Source of the DNA: Treponema_C sp050320395
Lineage (GTDB): Bacteria; Spirochaetota; Spirochaetia; Treponematales; Treponemataceae
Direction: 5' to 3'
Assembly (NCBI RefSeq): GCF_050320395.1
Contig: NZ_CP144459.1
Coordinates: forward strand, 2,108,001-2,172,000
DNA: 64,000 nt
Under the pieces are notes generated by a model. That model was given only the letters and a program-made list of their open reading frames with translations. It had not been told where the DNA came from and did no database searches. A program made the translations under genes and the position numbers. Below, piece by piece: positions 44,213 through 52,978 of the stretch. Position 1 is the stretch's first letter. Each line of letters opens with the position of its first letter.

Positions 44213-44214
44213 GT

Positions 44215-44449
44215 TTAAGCAGATTTTTCGACCGGCGGCTGCCAGCCAAGATTTTTTTGAATACGCTCATTATTGTAATATGTTATAAAATTGTCAATCA
44301 GTGCCCTCACTTCTTTTTCTGTCGGAGTTCTGATTTTGATCAGTTCATTGTATCCGCTTTCGACTTTCAGAGTTCCGAAAAAATGTTCCATACAGGCATA
44401 CGAACGGCTCGAATGCCTGTATGCGGACGCTTCAAATACGGGTATGCGG
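44215..44449 (-). pseudogene. IS3-family transposase (OrfB), C-terminal remnant
   Basis: In frame on the minus strand: MEHFFGTLKVESGYNEL then DNFITYYNNERIQKNLGWQPPVEKSA and stop. This is the end of the rve/DDE domain of IS3 OrfB (E-x-F-F-G-T-L-K, YNN-x-R-x-x-x-LG). Only about 60 residues of the family remain; the frame closes upstream near 44455, so the element is dead. Confidence 0.75.
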
Positions 44450-44528
44450 TTTTATCGTAGACATGCGCGATAAAGGCGGCGTACTTAAAGGGCTTCAATT
44501 TCTTCAACGGAAGGCCCTGTTCCTTCGG

Positions 44529-45140
44529 CTATTTTTTCAAATCCTTGCGCGACGCTATGATTTTACTTACCAAGCCGTACGAAAGCGCTTCTTTGGCGTT
44601 AAGCCAGCAGTCGCGGTCGGTATCTTTTGCAACCTGTGCAAGCGGCTTTCCCGTTTCTTCGGCGATAAGTTTATTAATGCGCGCGCGCATTTTTTCAAGT
44701 TCTTTGGCGTGAATCTCGATTTCGGTCGCAACACCCTTTATGCCGCTTAAAGGCTGGTGAATTAAAAAATGGCTGTTCGGAAGGGCCGCACGCCGTTCTT
44801 TCGGGGAAGCAAGCAATACCAGAGCCGCAGCCGAAGCGACAAGCCCCATGCCTATCGTATAAACGGGTGCATTGATAAAGCGTATCATATCGAAAATACC
44901 GTAGCCCGCATCCGCATCTCCTCCGGGAGAATCGATAAAAAGATAGATGGGCTTATCGCCTGCCGCTTCCAAAATCAAAAGCTGCCGGATGATTTTTTCC
45001 GACAAAGCCTTGTCTATTTCGCCGGTCAATAATATTTGCCGCGTTTTTAAAAACTGCAAAGCAAGACCTTCAGCGCCCTCCGCGTCATTCTTTTTTTCTT
45101 TTTCGTCCTGTTCGGCACGGATAACATCATTTATATTCAT
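44529..45140 (-). CDS. clpP: ATP-dependent Clp protease proteolytic subunit
   Basis: 203 residues from the ATG at 45140 with AGAGG upstream; a longer frame from 45185 lacks support. IYLFIDSPGGDADAGYGIFDMI near residue 60, the catalytic Ser in GLVASAAALV near 95, the His in LIHQPLSG near 120, and DRDCWLNAKEALSYGLV near the end. The Ser context ASAA differs from the usual ASMGA, typical of second ClpP isoforms. It degrades unfolded or tagged proteins with ClpX or ClpA. Confidence 0.92.
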   Translation of the reverse strand: MNINDVIRAEQDEKEKKNDAEGAEGLALQFLKTRQILLTGEIDKALSEKIIRQLLILEAAGDKPIYLFIDSPGGDADAGYGIFDMIRFINAPVYTIGMGLVASAAALVLLASPKERRAALPNSHFLIHQPLSGIKGVATEIEIHAKELEKMRARINKLIAEETGKPLAQVAKDTDRDCWLNAKEALSYGLVSKIIASRKDLKK

Positions 45141-45237
45141 ACAAACCTCTTTTATATTTACGTATTTTGTGCGCTTAAAACACATAATGAACTTTCATTA
45201 TAGCACATTTTTTGCAAAAGTACCAGCACCCCTGTTT

Positions 45238-46137
45238 TTACCGTTCTTCGGTCTTTGCCTTATCCCAAAAAGAATCCATAACAGCCAGATTTTCTTTTTG
45301 CATTTCTATATTGCCTTCTTTGCAGCGTTTTTCAACGTATTTAAAACGGCGGCGGAATTTTGCATTCGCTTTTTCCAAGGCGACGGCCGGAGCAACTCCG
45401 AGATGACGCGCCCAATTTACGACGGCAAACAGTAAATCCCCTATTTCATCTTCGACGGTGCTTTGATTTTGCCCTGCCGTTTGCAGCGGTGCATCGGCCC
45501 TTCGACGGACGGCTTCATCGATTTCGGCGATTTCTTCAAGAACCTTTTCACGAACCGCCGCGGCTTCACTCCAGTCAAAGCCCTTTTTCGCCGCTTTTTT
45601 TTGCATTTTAAAGGCGCGGGTTAAGGGGTCCAAGCCCTTCCCTGCCCCGTCAAGAATACTGTCGCCGGCTTTGCGTCCTTCGATGCCCGCCTTAATCGCA
45701 TCCCATTGATTTAAAACCTGTTCGGGTGTTTCGGCATGGGCAAGGGCGTTTACCCTGCCTTCGGATTCGGGAAACACGTGAGGGTGGCGGCGCACAAGCT
45801 TTTCGCATACTTCATCAAAGATGTCGGCGACGGTAAAATCTCCATCCTGTTCGAACATATAGCCTATCATCGCGGCGTTCAGCATCACATCGCCGAGTTC
45901 CTCTTTTACATGGGATGAAGCGCCGCTTTTTTCGTATTCGCTAAGCGCGTCCAAGGCTTCGTAGGTTTCTTCCAAAAGGGTCGGCCGCAAAGAAAGGGGC
46001 GTTTGTTCCCTGTCCCAAGGACAGCCGCCCGGAGCGCGAAGCGTTTTGATAATCCCGTACAGGGTTTTAAAGCCCGAAGCGGCTTCAAGCGCTTCTTTTT
46101 GTTCTTCAATTTTTCGATTATTGTTTTCAATTTTCAT
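45238..46137 (-). CDS. mazG: nucleoside triphosphate pyrophosphohydrolase MazG
   Basis: 299 residues. First MazG domain LRAPGGCPWDREQTPLSLRPTLLEETYEALDAL with EELGDVMLN near residue 80. Second domain with EEIAEIDEA and DEIGDLLFAVVNWAR near residue 230. It hydrolyses NTPs to NMPs and PPi. It lies 26 bp downstream of pth with AAGGAC before its ATG, so the two are co-transcribed. Confidence 0.93.
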   Translation of the reverse strand: MKIENNNRKIEEQKEALEAASGFKTLYGIIKTLRAPGGCPWDREQTPLSLRPTLLEETYEALDALSEYEKSGASSHVKEELGDVMLNAAMIGYMFEQDGDFTVADIFDEVCEKLVRRHPHVFPESEGRVNALAHAETPEQVLNQWDAIKAGIEGRKAGDSILDGAGKGLDPLTRAFKMQKKAAKKGFDWSEAAAVREKVLEEIAEIDEAVRRRADAPLQTAGQNQSTVEDEIGDLLFAVVNWARHLGVAPAVALEKANAKFRRRFKYVEKRCKEGNIEMQKENLAVMDSFWDKAKTEER

Positions 46138-46163
46138 ATATAGTCCTTTTATGCATAGCCCTT

Positions 46164-46748
46164 TTATTCGTCAAGGTTTGCTTTGACTTTTTTCCACTTG
46201 TCAAGGAGGCTGTCCGGCTCCTGCGTTAAGAGGGCTTCAAACAAGGGGGTTGCCGCTTCAAAGGCGGCATTCATCGCCGCTTTTTCGCCGGAAGAAAAAT
46301 CGCCGAGCACCCAGGAGGACACGTCATCGTGAGGGGGACGTCCTATGCCGAAACGAAGCCGCCAAAAGTCGGCCGTTCCCAAACAAGATTTTGCAGAGCG
46401 CAGTCCGTTGTGCCCGCCCAAGCCGCCCGCATATTTTAAGCCGAAGGTACCCGCAGGCAGTTCCAATTCGTCATGAACGATTAAAATGCACTCCGGTTTT
46501 ATCTTATAAAAAGAAGCGGCCGGTACAATGCTTTCGCCGGAAAGGTTCATAAAGGTGTGCGGCTTTAAAAGCTGAATTTTCCGTCCTCCGGCCGTTATGC
46601 TTGCCGCCTCGCCCTTAAACTTTGCACTCCAGTTTGCGCAGGACAGCGTGGATACGGAATCGGCAAAAAGCCACGCCGCATTGTGGCGGTTTTTTTTGTA
46701 TTGTGTGCCGTAATTTCCCAAAAACACTGCCATTTCTATTAAATCCAT
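46164..46748 (-). CDS. pth: peptidyl-tRNA hydrolase
   Basis: 194 residues. FLGNYGTQYKKNRHNAAWLFAD near the N-terminus contains the catalytic His and binding Asn, with KPHTFMNLSGES and IVHDELELPAGTFGLKYAGGLGGHNGLRS following. It recycles peptidyl-tRNA. The promoter -10 ends 6 bases before the ATG and there is no ribosome site, so the mRNA is probably leaderless. Confidence 0.94.
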   Translation of the reverse strand: MDLIEMAVFLGNYGTQYKKNRHNAAWLFADSVSTLSCANWSAKFKGEAASITAGGRKIQLLKPHTFMNLSGESIVPAASFYKIKPECILIVHDELELPAGTFGLKYAGGLGGHNGLRSAKSCLGTADFWRLRFGIGRPPHDDVSSWVLGDFSSGEKAAMNAAFEAATPLFEALLTQEPDSLLDKWKKVKANLDE

Positions 46749-46754
46749 TTGTAA

Positions 46755-46783
46755 ATACTACCCGTATGCCGCTCCCGTGTCAA
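46755..46783 (-). promoter_or_regulatory. sigma70 promoter of pth-mazG, leaderless
   Basis: Minus strand TTGACA, 17 bases, TAGTAT, TTACAA, then ATG. Confidence 0.8.
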
Positions 46784-46830
46784 CGCGGTGTAAAATAATT
46801 TTTTTGAAGCGCCTCTCGCTTTTTGCCTGC

Positions 46831-46860
46831 TTGACTGATTTCCCCGTTTGGTTATATAAT
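46831..46860 (+). promoter_or_regulatory. sigma70 promoter of rpsU
   Basis: TTGACT, 18 bases, TATAAT, 42 bases before the start codon. Confidence 0.65.
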
Positions 46861-46902
46861 ATGGACTCAGTTTTACGGTTTTACCGAAGGGGGTGATTAC
46901 AG

Positions 46903-47118
46903 TTGGCTCACATCATCGTAGATGATTCCGAGAACCTTGAAAAAGCGATTAAGCGTTTTAAGCGTATGGTTGAAAAAGAGGGTATTATTCGGGAATGGAA
47001 AAAGCGTGAATATTATGAAAAGCCCTCAACCATTCTGAACAGAAAAAATAAAACCCTCCAGCGTAAGTTAATGAAAAAGAACCGCAAAACCCGCGATACA
47101 AGCCACGGTTCTTACTAA
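46903..47118 (+). CDS. rpsU: 30S ribosomal protein S21
   Basis: 71 residues. It starts at TTG (46903), preceded by GAAGGGGGTGAT as the ribosome site. AHIIVDDSENLEKAIKRFKRMVEKEGIIREWKKREYYEKPS is the S21 core. The basic C-terminus contacts the anti-Shine-Dalgarno region of 16S rRNA. Single gene with its own promoter and terminator. Confidence 0.96.
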   Translation: MAHIIVDDSENLEKAIKRFKRMVEKEGIIREWKKREYYEKPSTILNRKNKTLQRKLMKKNRKTRDTSHGSY

Positions 47119-47150
47119 TCGGAATTCTCTTTTTCAAAAGAATCACAACA

Positions 47151-47190
47151 AAAACTCTAAAAACTTCGGTTTTTAGAGTTTTTTTTATTT
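47151..47190 (+). terminator. strong terminator of rpsU
   Basis: 14-bp perfect stem AAAACTCTAAAAAC/GTTTTTAGAGTTTT closed by a TTCG loop and followed by TTTTATTT. Confidence 0.95.
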
Positions 47191-47239
47191 GCAATGCGGC
47201 AGGGATTGGAGGGGGGAGCGTCCGCCCGCCCCTCACTGT

Positions 47240-48481
47240 TTATAAACTTTCGGCGAGTTTTTTGCCGAGCGCTTTTAAATCGGCAAGGTTTTCTTCGTTT
47301 GCGGTACCCTGCCATTCAAGGCTTTCAAGGTTTGTCCAGCGCAGATTTGCAGTCAGCTGCTCGTATTCTTTTTGAGCCCCGCCTGACCAGCCCCAGCTTC
47401 CGATGCGCGCGACGGTTTTGTTGTAAATGTGTTTTCGCGCAAACATATCGAGTACGTGAACCGCAGGCGGATACATCTTGTATTCGTAGGTGGGAAATGC
47501 AAGGGCAAGTCCTTTCGAGCGGAAAGCTTGGGCAAGCACGTGCGATAGCGGGGTTTCGGGAATATTCAAAAGCGTATAAGGAACGCCGGTTTCTTTTATG
47601 CCTTCGATAAGCGCTTCGGTTCCGCGGGAGGTGTTTCCGTACATGGAACCGGATATAACGCAAATGTGTTTATCCTGTTCGCCGCCGGTGTTATAGCCTG
47701 CGTATTTTGCAAAGCGTTCGACGATGGCGCCGGGATTTTTACGCCATACGATGCCGTGCGAAGGCGCAATCACCGCAATGTCCAAATCTTTTAATTTTGC
47801 AATACCGTTCTTTACCGGTACGCCGAAAGAGGCGACGACGGTTGCGTAATAGAGCAGACATTCTTCTTCAAACATACGGTGTTCGTCTTCGGAAAATTCG
47901 TCGTCGAATACGCGGCCGTCGTTCAGCGCCCCGTAAGAGCCGAAGGCGTCGCAGGAAAAGAGGGTTTTTGACGAATTTTCATAGGTCATCATGGTTTCCG
48001 GCCAGTGGATATTCGGCGTTTCATAAAAGGTCAAAGACAATTCGGTGCCGGATTTGACTCCCTTACCCAAAGAAAGGGTGTCGCCGTTTTTAACGGTTTT
48101 AATGCGTTCCCAGTCTTTTTCTTCAAGTTTAACGAAATTTTTGAGCAGGGCGGCCGCCTTTTCCGTACAATAGATATGAAGCTTTTTATTGCGCTTCATT
48201 AAATCGGCAACGCAGGCGGTATGGTCGCACTCCATATGGTTCATAACCAAAATGTCCAGGTCTTCGAGGGCAAATCCGTACTCTTTTAATTGACTTTCGG
48301 CCTGCTGGTCGCAGTGCTCCCACTCACTGTATAAATCGACGAGGACCTTTTTTTCGCCGGTAAGGAGATATGCGTTTACCGAAACGCCGCGGTCTATTTT
48401 CCAAAAACCTTCAAAATAAGGCGAATTGCAAATATTTGCACGAAGCACACCTATATCGGGGCTGATATATTTTGTATCCAT
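47240..48481 (-). CDS. A-type flavoprotein (FprA, flavodiiron protein)
   Basis: 413 residues. Metallo-beta-lactamase domain with the diiron motif NHMECDHTACV near residue 80 (H-x-E-x-D-H) and the later SHGIVWRKNP. C-terminal flavodoxin domain VISGSMYGNTSRGTEAL near residue 262. It reduces O2 to water or NO to N2O, protecting an anaerobe. The promoter TTGAAA, 17, TATACT puts its start on the ATG; no ribosome site is seen. Confidence 0.93.
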   Translation of the reverse strand: MDTKYISPDIGVLRANICNSPYFEGFWKIDRGVSVNAYLLTGEKKVLVDLYSEWEHCDQQAESQLKEYGFALEDLDILVMNHMECDHTACVADLMKRNKKLHIYCTEKAAALLKNFVKLEEKDWERIKTVKNGDTLSLGKGVKSGTELSLTFYETPNIHWPETMMTYENSSKTLFSCDAFGSYGALNDGRVFDDEFSEDEHRMFEEECLLYYATVVASFGVPVKNGIAKLKDLDIAVIAPSHGIVWRKNPGAIVERFAKYAGYNTGGEQDKHICVISGSMYGNTSRGTEALIEGIKETGVPYTLLNIPETPLSHVLAQAFRSKGLALAFPTYEYKMYPPAVHVLDMFARKHIYNKTVARIGSWGWSGGAQKEYEQLTANLRWTNLESLEWQGTANEENLADLKALGKKLAESL

Positions 48482-48487
48482 AACATA

Positions 48488-48516
48488 AGTATAGCGATTT
48501 TAAAGATATATTTCAA
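48488..48516 (-). promoter_or_regulatory. sigma70 promoter of the flavodiiron gene, leaderless
   Basis: Minus strand TTGAAA, 17 bases, TATACT, then TATGTT and ATG. Confidence 0.78.
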
Positions 48517-48553
48517 GATTGCGGTTGATATGAAAATTTTACAAGGAAGCGAG

Positions 48554-48582
48554 TTGGAAATCCGGCCGATATATGATATAAT
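48554..48582 (+). promoter_or_regulatory. sigma70 promoter of the HAD gene, leaderless
   Basis: TTGGAA, 17 bases, TATAAT; the ATG begins 9 bases after the -10, without a ribosome site. Confidence 0.75.
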
Positions 48583-48590
48583 CGGTTTCT

Positions 48591-49274
48591 ATGATACGCG
48601 GAATTTTATTTGATGTGGACGGAGTACTTATCAACTCGGAAGAGCAGATTGCTCAAGCATGTATTGAATTTTTTAAAAGGCGCGGCGTGAATGCCGTTCC
48701 CGCAGACTTTGCACCCTTTATAGGGGCGGGCGAAAACCGTTTTATAGGCGGGGTTGCCGAAAAATACGGTTTGACAATAGATATTGAAGCGGCAAAAATT
48801 GAAGCTTACGGTATCTACGATGAACTGATTTCCGGCACCGACTGCGCTATGAAGGGAACGGCCGATTTTATCCGTAATGCGAAAAAAGCGGAACTTAAAA
48901 CGGCTTTGGCAACCAGCGCCGATAAAATCAAGCTGGATATAAACTTAAAAGCAATCGGTTTTTCAACCGGCGACTTCGATTATGCGGTGTGGGGCAATAA
49001 GGTAACGCATAAAAAGCCCGACCCCGAAATATATCTTACGGCGGCGGCGGGGCTCGGACTGAATGCGCGAGACTGCCTTGTGGTAGAAGATGCGCTCAAC
49101 GGCGTACAGGCTGCAAAGGCCGCAGGTGCCCTTTGTATCGGCTTATTGGGTTCTTTCTCCGAGGAAGAGCTTAAAAATGCGGGTGCGGATATCGTCTTAA
49201 AGGATTTAAGCTTTTTCGGCTCCTTTTCTTCGCATGAAGAATTCAAGGACAGACTTGAAGCGCTTGTAAAATAG
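48591..49274 (+). CDS. HAD-superfamily hydrolase, beta-phosphoglucomutase-like
   Basis: 227 residues. Motif I LFDVDGVLINSE, motif II LATSADK, motif III with KKPDPEIY and motif IV VEDALNGVQAAKAAG. Cap subtype I as in beta-phosphoglucomutase and sugar phosphatases. Substrate unknown. Single gene, probably read from a leaderless mRNA. Confidence 0.87.
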   Translation: MIRGILFDVDGVLINSEEQIAQACIEFFKRRGVNAVPADFAPFIGAGENRFIGGVAEKYGLTIDIEAAKIEAYGIYDELISGTDCAMKGTADFIRNAKKAELKTALATSADKIKLDINLKAIGFSTGDFDYAVWGNKVTHKKPDPEIYLTAAAGLGLNARDCLVVEDALNGVQAAKAAGALCIGLLGSFSEEELKNAGADIVLKDLSFFGSFSSHEEFKDRLEALVK

Positions 49275-49362
49275 GGGAATGGCCTGTATAAAGCTTAAAA
49301 ATCCCTATATCAAACCGGGCGGATATGCTGATATTCCGGATATGCGGATATTATCGATAAAT

Positions 49363-49391
49363 TTGACAAGATAAAGATTGTTATGTATAGT
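49363..49391 (+). promoter_or_regulatory. sigma70 promoter of the Phd/RelE-type pair
   Basis: TTGACA, 17 bases, TATAGT. Just upstream, GGATATGCTGATATT and GGATATGCGGATATT form a direct repeat near 49320-49352, a possible operator. Confidence 0.8.
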
Positions 49392-49414
49392 AATATCTAT
49401 AGGACGGTATTGTT

Positions 49415-49735
49415 ATGAATGCGTTAAAACCGGTAAATATTTTAGACTCCATAATTCCGATCGGCAGATTCAATAAGGGTGAAGCACATAAAATTTTTTC
49501 AGAAGTGAAAAAAAAGGGACTTAGAATTGTTGTAAAAAACAATGTACCCGAATGCATTTTAATAAGTCCCCGGGATTATCAGAATATATTGGATGACTAT
49601 GAAAATCTTTTATTGCTGACGGAAGCGCAAAAAAGAGAAACCGACAATGCGGTGCCTATATCTCAGGAAGAAATTCTAAAAAAATATAATATTTCACAAT
49701 CCGATCTCGATGATATAGACGTAGAGTTGGATTAG
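49415..49735 (+). CDS. Phd/YefM-like antitoxin
   Basis: 106 residues. The segment SIIPIGRFNKGEAHKIFSEVKKKGLRIVVKNNVPECILISPRDYQNI resembles a Phd/YefM DNA-binding fold. The acidic C-terminus would wrap the toxin. AGGACGG precedes the ATG. The toxin gene starts three bases after its stop. Confidence 0.75.
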   Translation: MNALKPVNILDSIIPIGRFNKGEAHKIFSEVKKKGLRIVVKNNVPECILISPRDYQNILDDYENLLLLTEAQKRETDNAVPISQEEILKKYNISQSDLDDIDVELD

Positions 49736-49738
49736 CGT

Positions 49739-50056
49739 ATGTGGGGTATCAAATACCATCCGAAAGCCGAAGCGGAACTGTCAAAATTGGATGAATCGGT
49801 CAGAAGAGCGGTTCTAAAAGGCATTTTAAAGGTTGCACAAAACCCCTTGCCGCAAAATGAAGGCGGGTACGGAAAACCCCTAGGTACAAAAGCGGGAACC
49901 GATTTAACAAACTACTTGAAAATAAAATTTAAAAAACTCGGAATGAGAGTCGTATATAAATTAATACAAGATGAAAAAACAAAGGAAATGTATATTTTGG
50001 TTATTGCGGCAAGATCGGATAATGAAGTATATATCCGTGCAGAAAAAAGAATATAA
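49739..50056 (+). CDS. RelE/ParE-superfamily toxin
   Basis: 105 residues. KYHPKAEAELSKLDESVRRAVLKGI, LKIKFKKLGMRVVYKL and VIAARSDNEVY fit the RelE fold (a ribosome-dependent or gyrase-acting toxin). It forms a standard type II module with the preceding antitoxin. Confidence 0.8.
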   Translation: MWGIKYHPKAEAELSKLDESVRRAVLKGILKVAQNPLPQNEGGYGKPLGTKAGTDLTNYLKIKFKKLGMRVVYKLIQDEKTKEMYILVIAARSDNEVYIRAEKRI

Positions 50057-50148
50057 AAGCCGTTGTTAATTACCGATAATTTGAATTCCGCTTTGCAGGT
50101 TAAAAGCCCGCCTCGACAGCTCGTGCAGTCGCTGCGGCAAACCGCAAG

Positions 50149-50197
50149 TAAAACCGGGCGGCGCCGTTTGAGCCGCTCGGTTTGAACTTACTTTAAA
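50149..50197 (-). terminator. probable terminator of pfp
   Basis: Minus strand ACCGAGCGGC and GCCGCCCGGT form an imperfect stem, followed by TTTTACTT, just after the pfp stop. Confidence 0.5.
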
Positions 50198-50199
50198 AC

Positions 50200-51858
50200 T
50201 TACTTTTGTTCCAGCATCAAGGTTTTTGACGGCCGGTCGCATACTTCGGAAGGTCCGAAATATTGAATCGCGCCGGGGAACAGATAGCTTGTTTTAACCG
50301 CCCACTTTTCGCGCTGAGAAGCGAACTTTTTAAAGGGCTTACCCTTTAATTCGACCAGAGCTTTTTTAATAACCGGCTTTTTGCTTCCGTGGCGCTGTTC
50401 CATATTCATCATCATTGTAAGGGGAACGCCGCCTGCCGTCCATTCTTTTGCAGGTTTTACCAAATTGCGCACGGACGAAAGATAACCGGTTAAGCCGTTT
50501 GCAATGAGGATAAAGGCGTTAAAGCCCAAAGCATAACAATAGTCCGCGTCAAAATTTGACGGGAAGGCGCAGCGGCCTTCATAGCCGAAAAAGTGGGTAT
50601 AGGAGCTGAACTTGCCGCGGTAGGTGCCGGCTTTTTTCATTTCGGCAAGGCGTTTTTCAACAGCCAAGGCTAAAAGCTTTTCCGTATCGATACGGCTTAC
50701 CTGTACGTTACCGTGCGGGTCGCGGTCGGCTAAAAACTGTGCGGCGATTGCGGCGGGTAAGGCGTCAAAGGCATCAAAGGACTGAGGCGAAAGGTTTGCC
50801 GCAAGCCAAGCCTTTTTTTGCTCAAAATCATGCAGGGCTTCAAACTCGTCTTTTTTGAGCGCCATCTTATCGTTCAATTCGGCGATGAGGGTTTTCATTT
50901 CGGGAATAAACTCAACCAAGCCTTCGGGAATCAATACGAGGCCGAAGTTTTCTCCGCCTTCGGCACGCTTTGCGATAACCGCGCAGATATCGTCGGTAAT
51001 TCGGCGCAGCGTGGATTTTTTTGCTTCCACTTCTTCGGAAATCAGGCAGATATTCGGCTGCGTTTGCAGGGCGCATTCAAGGGCAATGTGGCTTGCCGAG
51101 CGTCCCATCAGTTTAATAAAGTGCCAGTATTTTTTTGCCGAATTGGCGTCGCGTGCCAGGTTGCCGATAAGTTCGGAATAGGTTTTGCAGGCGGTATCGA
51201 AGCCGAAACTGGTTTCAATCAGGGCGTTTTTCAAATCGCCGTCTATGGTTTTGGGAACGCCGATAACCTGCGTTTTGATTTTATGCGTTTCAAAATATTC
51301 GGCAAGCAATGCCGCGTTCGTATTCGAATCGTCGCCGCCGATAATAACGAGGGCATCGAGTTTATTTTTTTTCGCCGTTTCGGCGGCGGCGGCATATTGT
51401 TCGGGCGTTTCAATCTTAGTGCGTCCCGAACCGATAATATCGAAGCCGCCGGTGTTGCGGTGTTCGTCTATAATCTTATCGTTAAATTTAATAAAGTCGT
51501 TGTCGAGCAATCCCGAAGGGCCGCCTTTAAAGCCGAGCAAAACGGAATCTTGATTACCTTTTTTTATACCGTCATAAAGACCGCAGATAACATTGTGACC
51601 GCCGGGGGCCTGACCGCCGGATAAAATAACGCCCGCTTTGATTTTTTTAAGGGCCGCGGGATTTTTTCCCTTTTGCACTTGGGCAAGGGGTTTTCCGTAG
51701 GTATGGACGAACAGTTCTTTTAATTCTTTTTTGTCGGACACCGCTTCGGTTTTTTTGCCGAAGCCGAGGCTCAGTTTTTCAACCGCACCGTTTAACACGG
51801 CGGGCAATTTGGGTTTGTACGCATAACGCGCGGTTTGTAAATCGGAAACGGATTTCAT
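50200..51858 (-). CDS. pfp: PPi-dependent fructose-6-phosphate 1-phosphotransferase, long form
   Basis: 552 residues. GGQAPGGHNVI near residue 78, the PPi-type VIIGGDDSNTNA near 173 (second Asp typical of PPi use), GVPKTIDGDLKNAL and MGRSASHIALE. It makes fructose 1,6-bisphosphate from fructose 6-phosphate and PPi. Length matches the long spirochaete/plant beta-type enzymes. AAGGAGAG precedes the ATG. Confidence 0.95.
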   Translation of the reverse strand: MKSVSDLQTARYAYKPKLPAVLNGAVEKLSLGFGKKTEAVSDKKELKELFVHTYGKPLAQVQKGKNPAALKKIKAGVILSGGQAPGGHNVICGLYDGIKKGNQDSVLLGFKGGPSGLLDNDFIKFNDKIIDEHRNTGGFDIIGSGRTKIETPEQYAAAAETAKKNKLDALVIIGGDDSNTNAALLAEYFETHKIKTQVIGVPKTIDGDLKNALIETSFGFDTACKTYSELIGNLARDANSAKKYWHFIKLMGRSASHIALECALQTQPNICLISEEVEAKKSTLRRITDDICAVIAKRAEGGENFGLVLIPEGLVEFIPEMKTLIAELNDKMALKKDEFEALHDFEQKKAWLAANLSPQSFDAFDALPAAIAAQFLADRDPHGNVQVSRIDTEKLLALAVEKRLAEMKKAGTYRGKFSSYTHFFGYEGRCAFPSNFDADYCYALGFNAFILIANGLTGYLSSVRNLVKPAKEWTAGGVPLTMMMNMEQRHGSKKPVIKKALVELKGKPFKKFASQREKWAVKTSYLFPGAIQYFGPSEVCDRPSKTLMLEQK

Positions 51859-52013
51859 ATGCTTCTCTCCTTGTGGATTTTACGGAATGAATTTATTGTA
51901 TCGGAATACGGCGGAAAATACAAGGACTAAGGAAAAAGAGCGAAATGAAAAACCGATTATAAAATACTGCGGATTTTTGCGTATACTTCGGATTATTTTC
52001 ATACGTTTTCCCC

Positions 52014-52042
52014 TTGCTTTTTATGTATAAAAATGCAATACT
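52014..52042 (+). promoter_or_regulatory. possible promoter of dapA-asd-lysA
   Basis: TTGCTT, 17 bases, AATACT, 28 bases before the start codon. No lysine riboswitch fits the 200-bp upstream gap. Confidence 0.4.
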
Positions 52043-52069
52043 TTGCATAAAGACTGCAGGAGGTACATT

Positions 52070-52978
52070 ATGGCTGCACTACGCGGGGCCTTTACGGCGC
52101 TCATCACTCCTATGTTCGCAGACGGTTCGGTGGACTATGAGGGTTTCCGCTCTCTTATTCAATTTCAGCTTACAAACGGCATAGACGGTTTGGTGCCGCT
52201 GGGAACAACCGCCGAAACGCCGACGCTGCGCGAGCACGACGAAGAAGAACGGCTCATAGACATCGTTATGGAAGAACGTGAAAAATATAAGCGCGAAACG
52301 GGACGTTACGTACCGATTATTTTGGGTGCGGGAAGCAACAATACGCGCGATGCCGTGTACTATACCGAGCGCGCGAAAAAACGCGGTGCGGACTATGCTC
52401 TTGCCGTTTCTCCCTATTACAATAAACCTTCCGATGAGGGTATTTTCCTTCACTACGAAGCTTTAAGCAAGGTGGGAATCCCTATCATCGTGTACAATAT
52501 TGCAGGGCGCACGGGCAAAAACATTTGCACGCCCCTTTTAAAGCGTATTGCGGAATTGCCGAACATTGCGGGTGTAAAAGAAGCGTCGGGCGACATCAAT
52601 CAAATGATGGATGTTATAGCGCTTATTGCGCGCGGAAAGCCCGATTTTTGCGTGCTTTCGGGCGACGATGCGCTCACATTGCCCCTTATTGCCGCAGGCG
52701 GCGACGGAGTTATATCGGTAGTGTCCAATCTTGCCCCCGCCCTTATTACCGAGCTGGTACACAAGGCCCTCGACGGCGATACCGAAAAAGCGCGCGAACT
52801 GCATTACCGGCTTTTGCCCTTTTTTAAAGCGGCCTTTGTAGACGGTAATCCTTCTTCAATAAAATATGCGATGAGGGTAAAAAATCTTCCCTCAGGCGCG
52901 GTGCGCCTTCCCCTTACCGAAGTACACGAGGGCGCAAAAAAGATTATAGAAAATGCTTTAAAGGAATGTGATTTATAA
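52070..52978 (+). CDS. dapA: 4-hydroxy-tetrahydrodipicolinate synthase
   Basis: 302 residues from the ATG at 52070 with AGGAGG upstream; a start at 52043 is rejected. GTTAETPTLREHDEEE near residue 45, IIVYNIAGRTGKN near 135 with the catalytic Tyr, and NIAGVKEASGD near 160 with the Schiff-base Lys. It condenses pyruvate with aspartate semialdehyde as the first step to diaminopimelate. It overlaps asd by one base. Confidence 0.95.
   Translation: MAALRGAFTALITPMFADGSVDYEGFRSLIQFQLTNGIDGLVPLGTTAETPTLREHDEEERLIDIVMEEREKYKRETGRYVPIILGAGSNNTRDAVYYTERAKKRGADYALAVSPYYNKPSDEGIFLHYEALSKVGIPIIVYNIAGRTGKNICTPLLKRIAELPNIAGVKEASGDINQMMDVIALIARGKPDFCVLSGDDALTLPLIAAGGDGVISVVSNLAPALITELVHKALDGDTEKARELHYRLLPFFKAAFVDGNPSSIKYAMRVKNLPSGAVRLPLTEVHEGAKKIIENALKECDL

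Larger units (their letters stand above)
43980..44214. repeat. hairpin cluster downstream of the lipoprotein gene
   Basis: Terminator 43984-44010 (AAAAACCGCAC, GTCCT, GTGCGGTTTTT), then an 11-bp perfect stem 44016-44040 (GAGTTTCGGGC, GGT, GCCCGAAACTC), then CCCGTGC-GTCC-GTGCACGGG near 44052-44078 and CCGCGC-GTTCTT-GTGCGG near 44138-44156. CTCATTACTT precedes the last two. The forms resemble those at 42001-42404 with compensating stem changes. Confidence 0.7.

Noticed and set aside
44257..44473. short plus-strand frames over the IS3 remnant
   Set aside because: The minus-strand frame matches the IS3 transposase end; the plus frames are shadows.
50818..51624. 268-codon open frame on the plus strand inside pfp
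   Set aside because: It is antisense to a clear PPi-PFK with all motifs, and shows no recognisable protein features.
51880..52069. lysine riboswitch before dapA
   Set aside because: The gap is short and lacks the conserved lysine-riboswitch core; only a simple promoter is visible.
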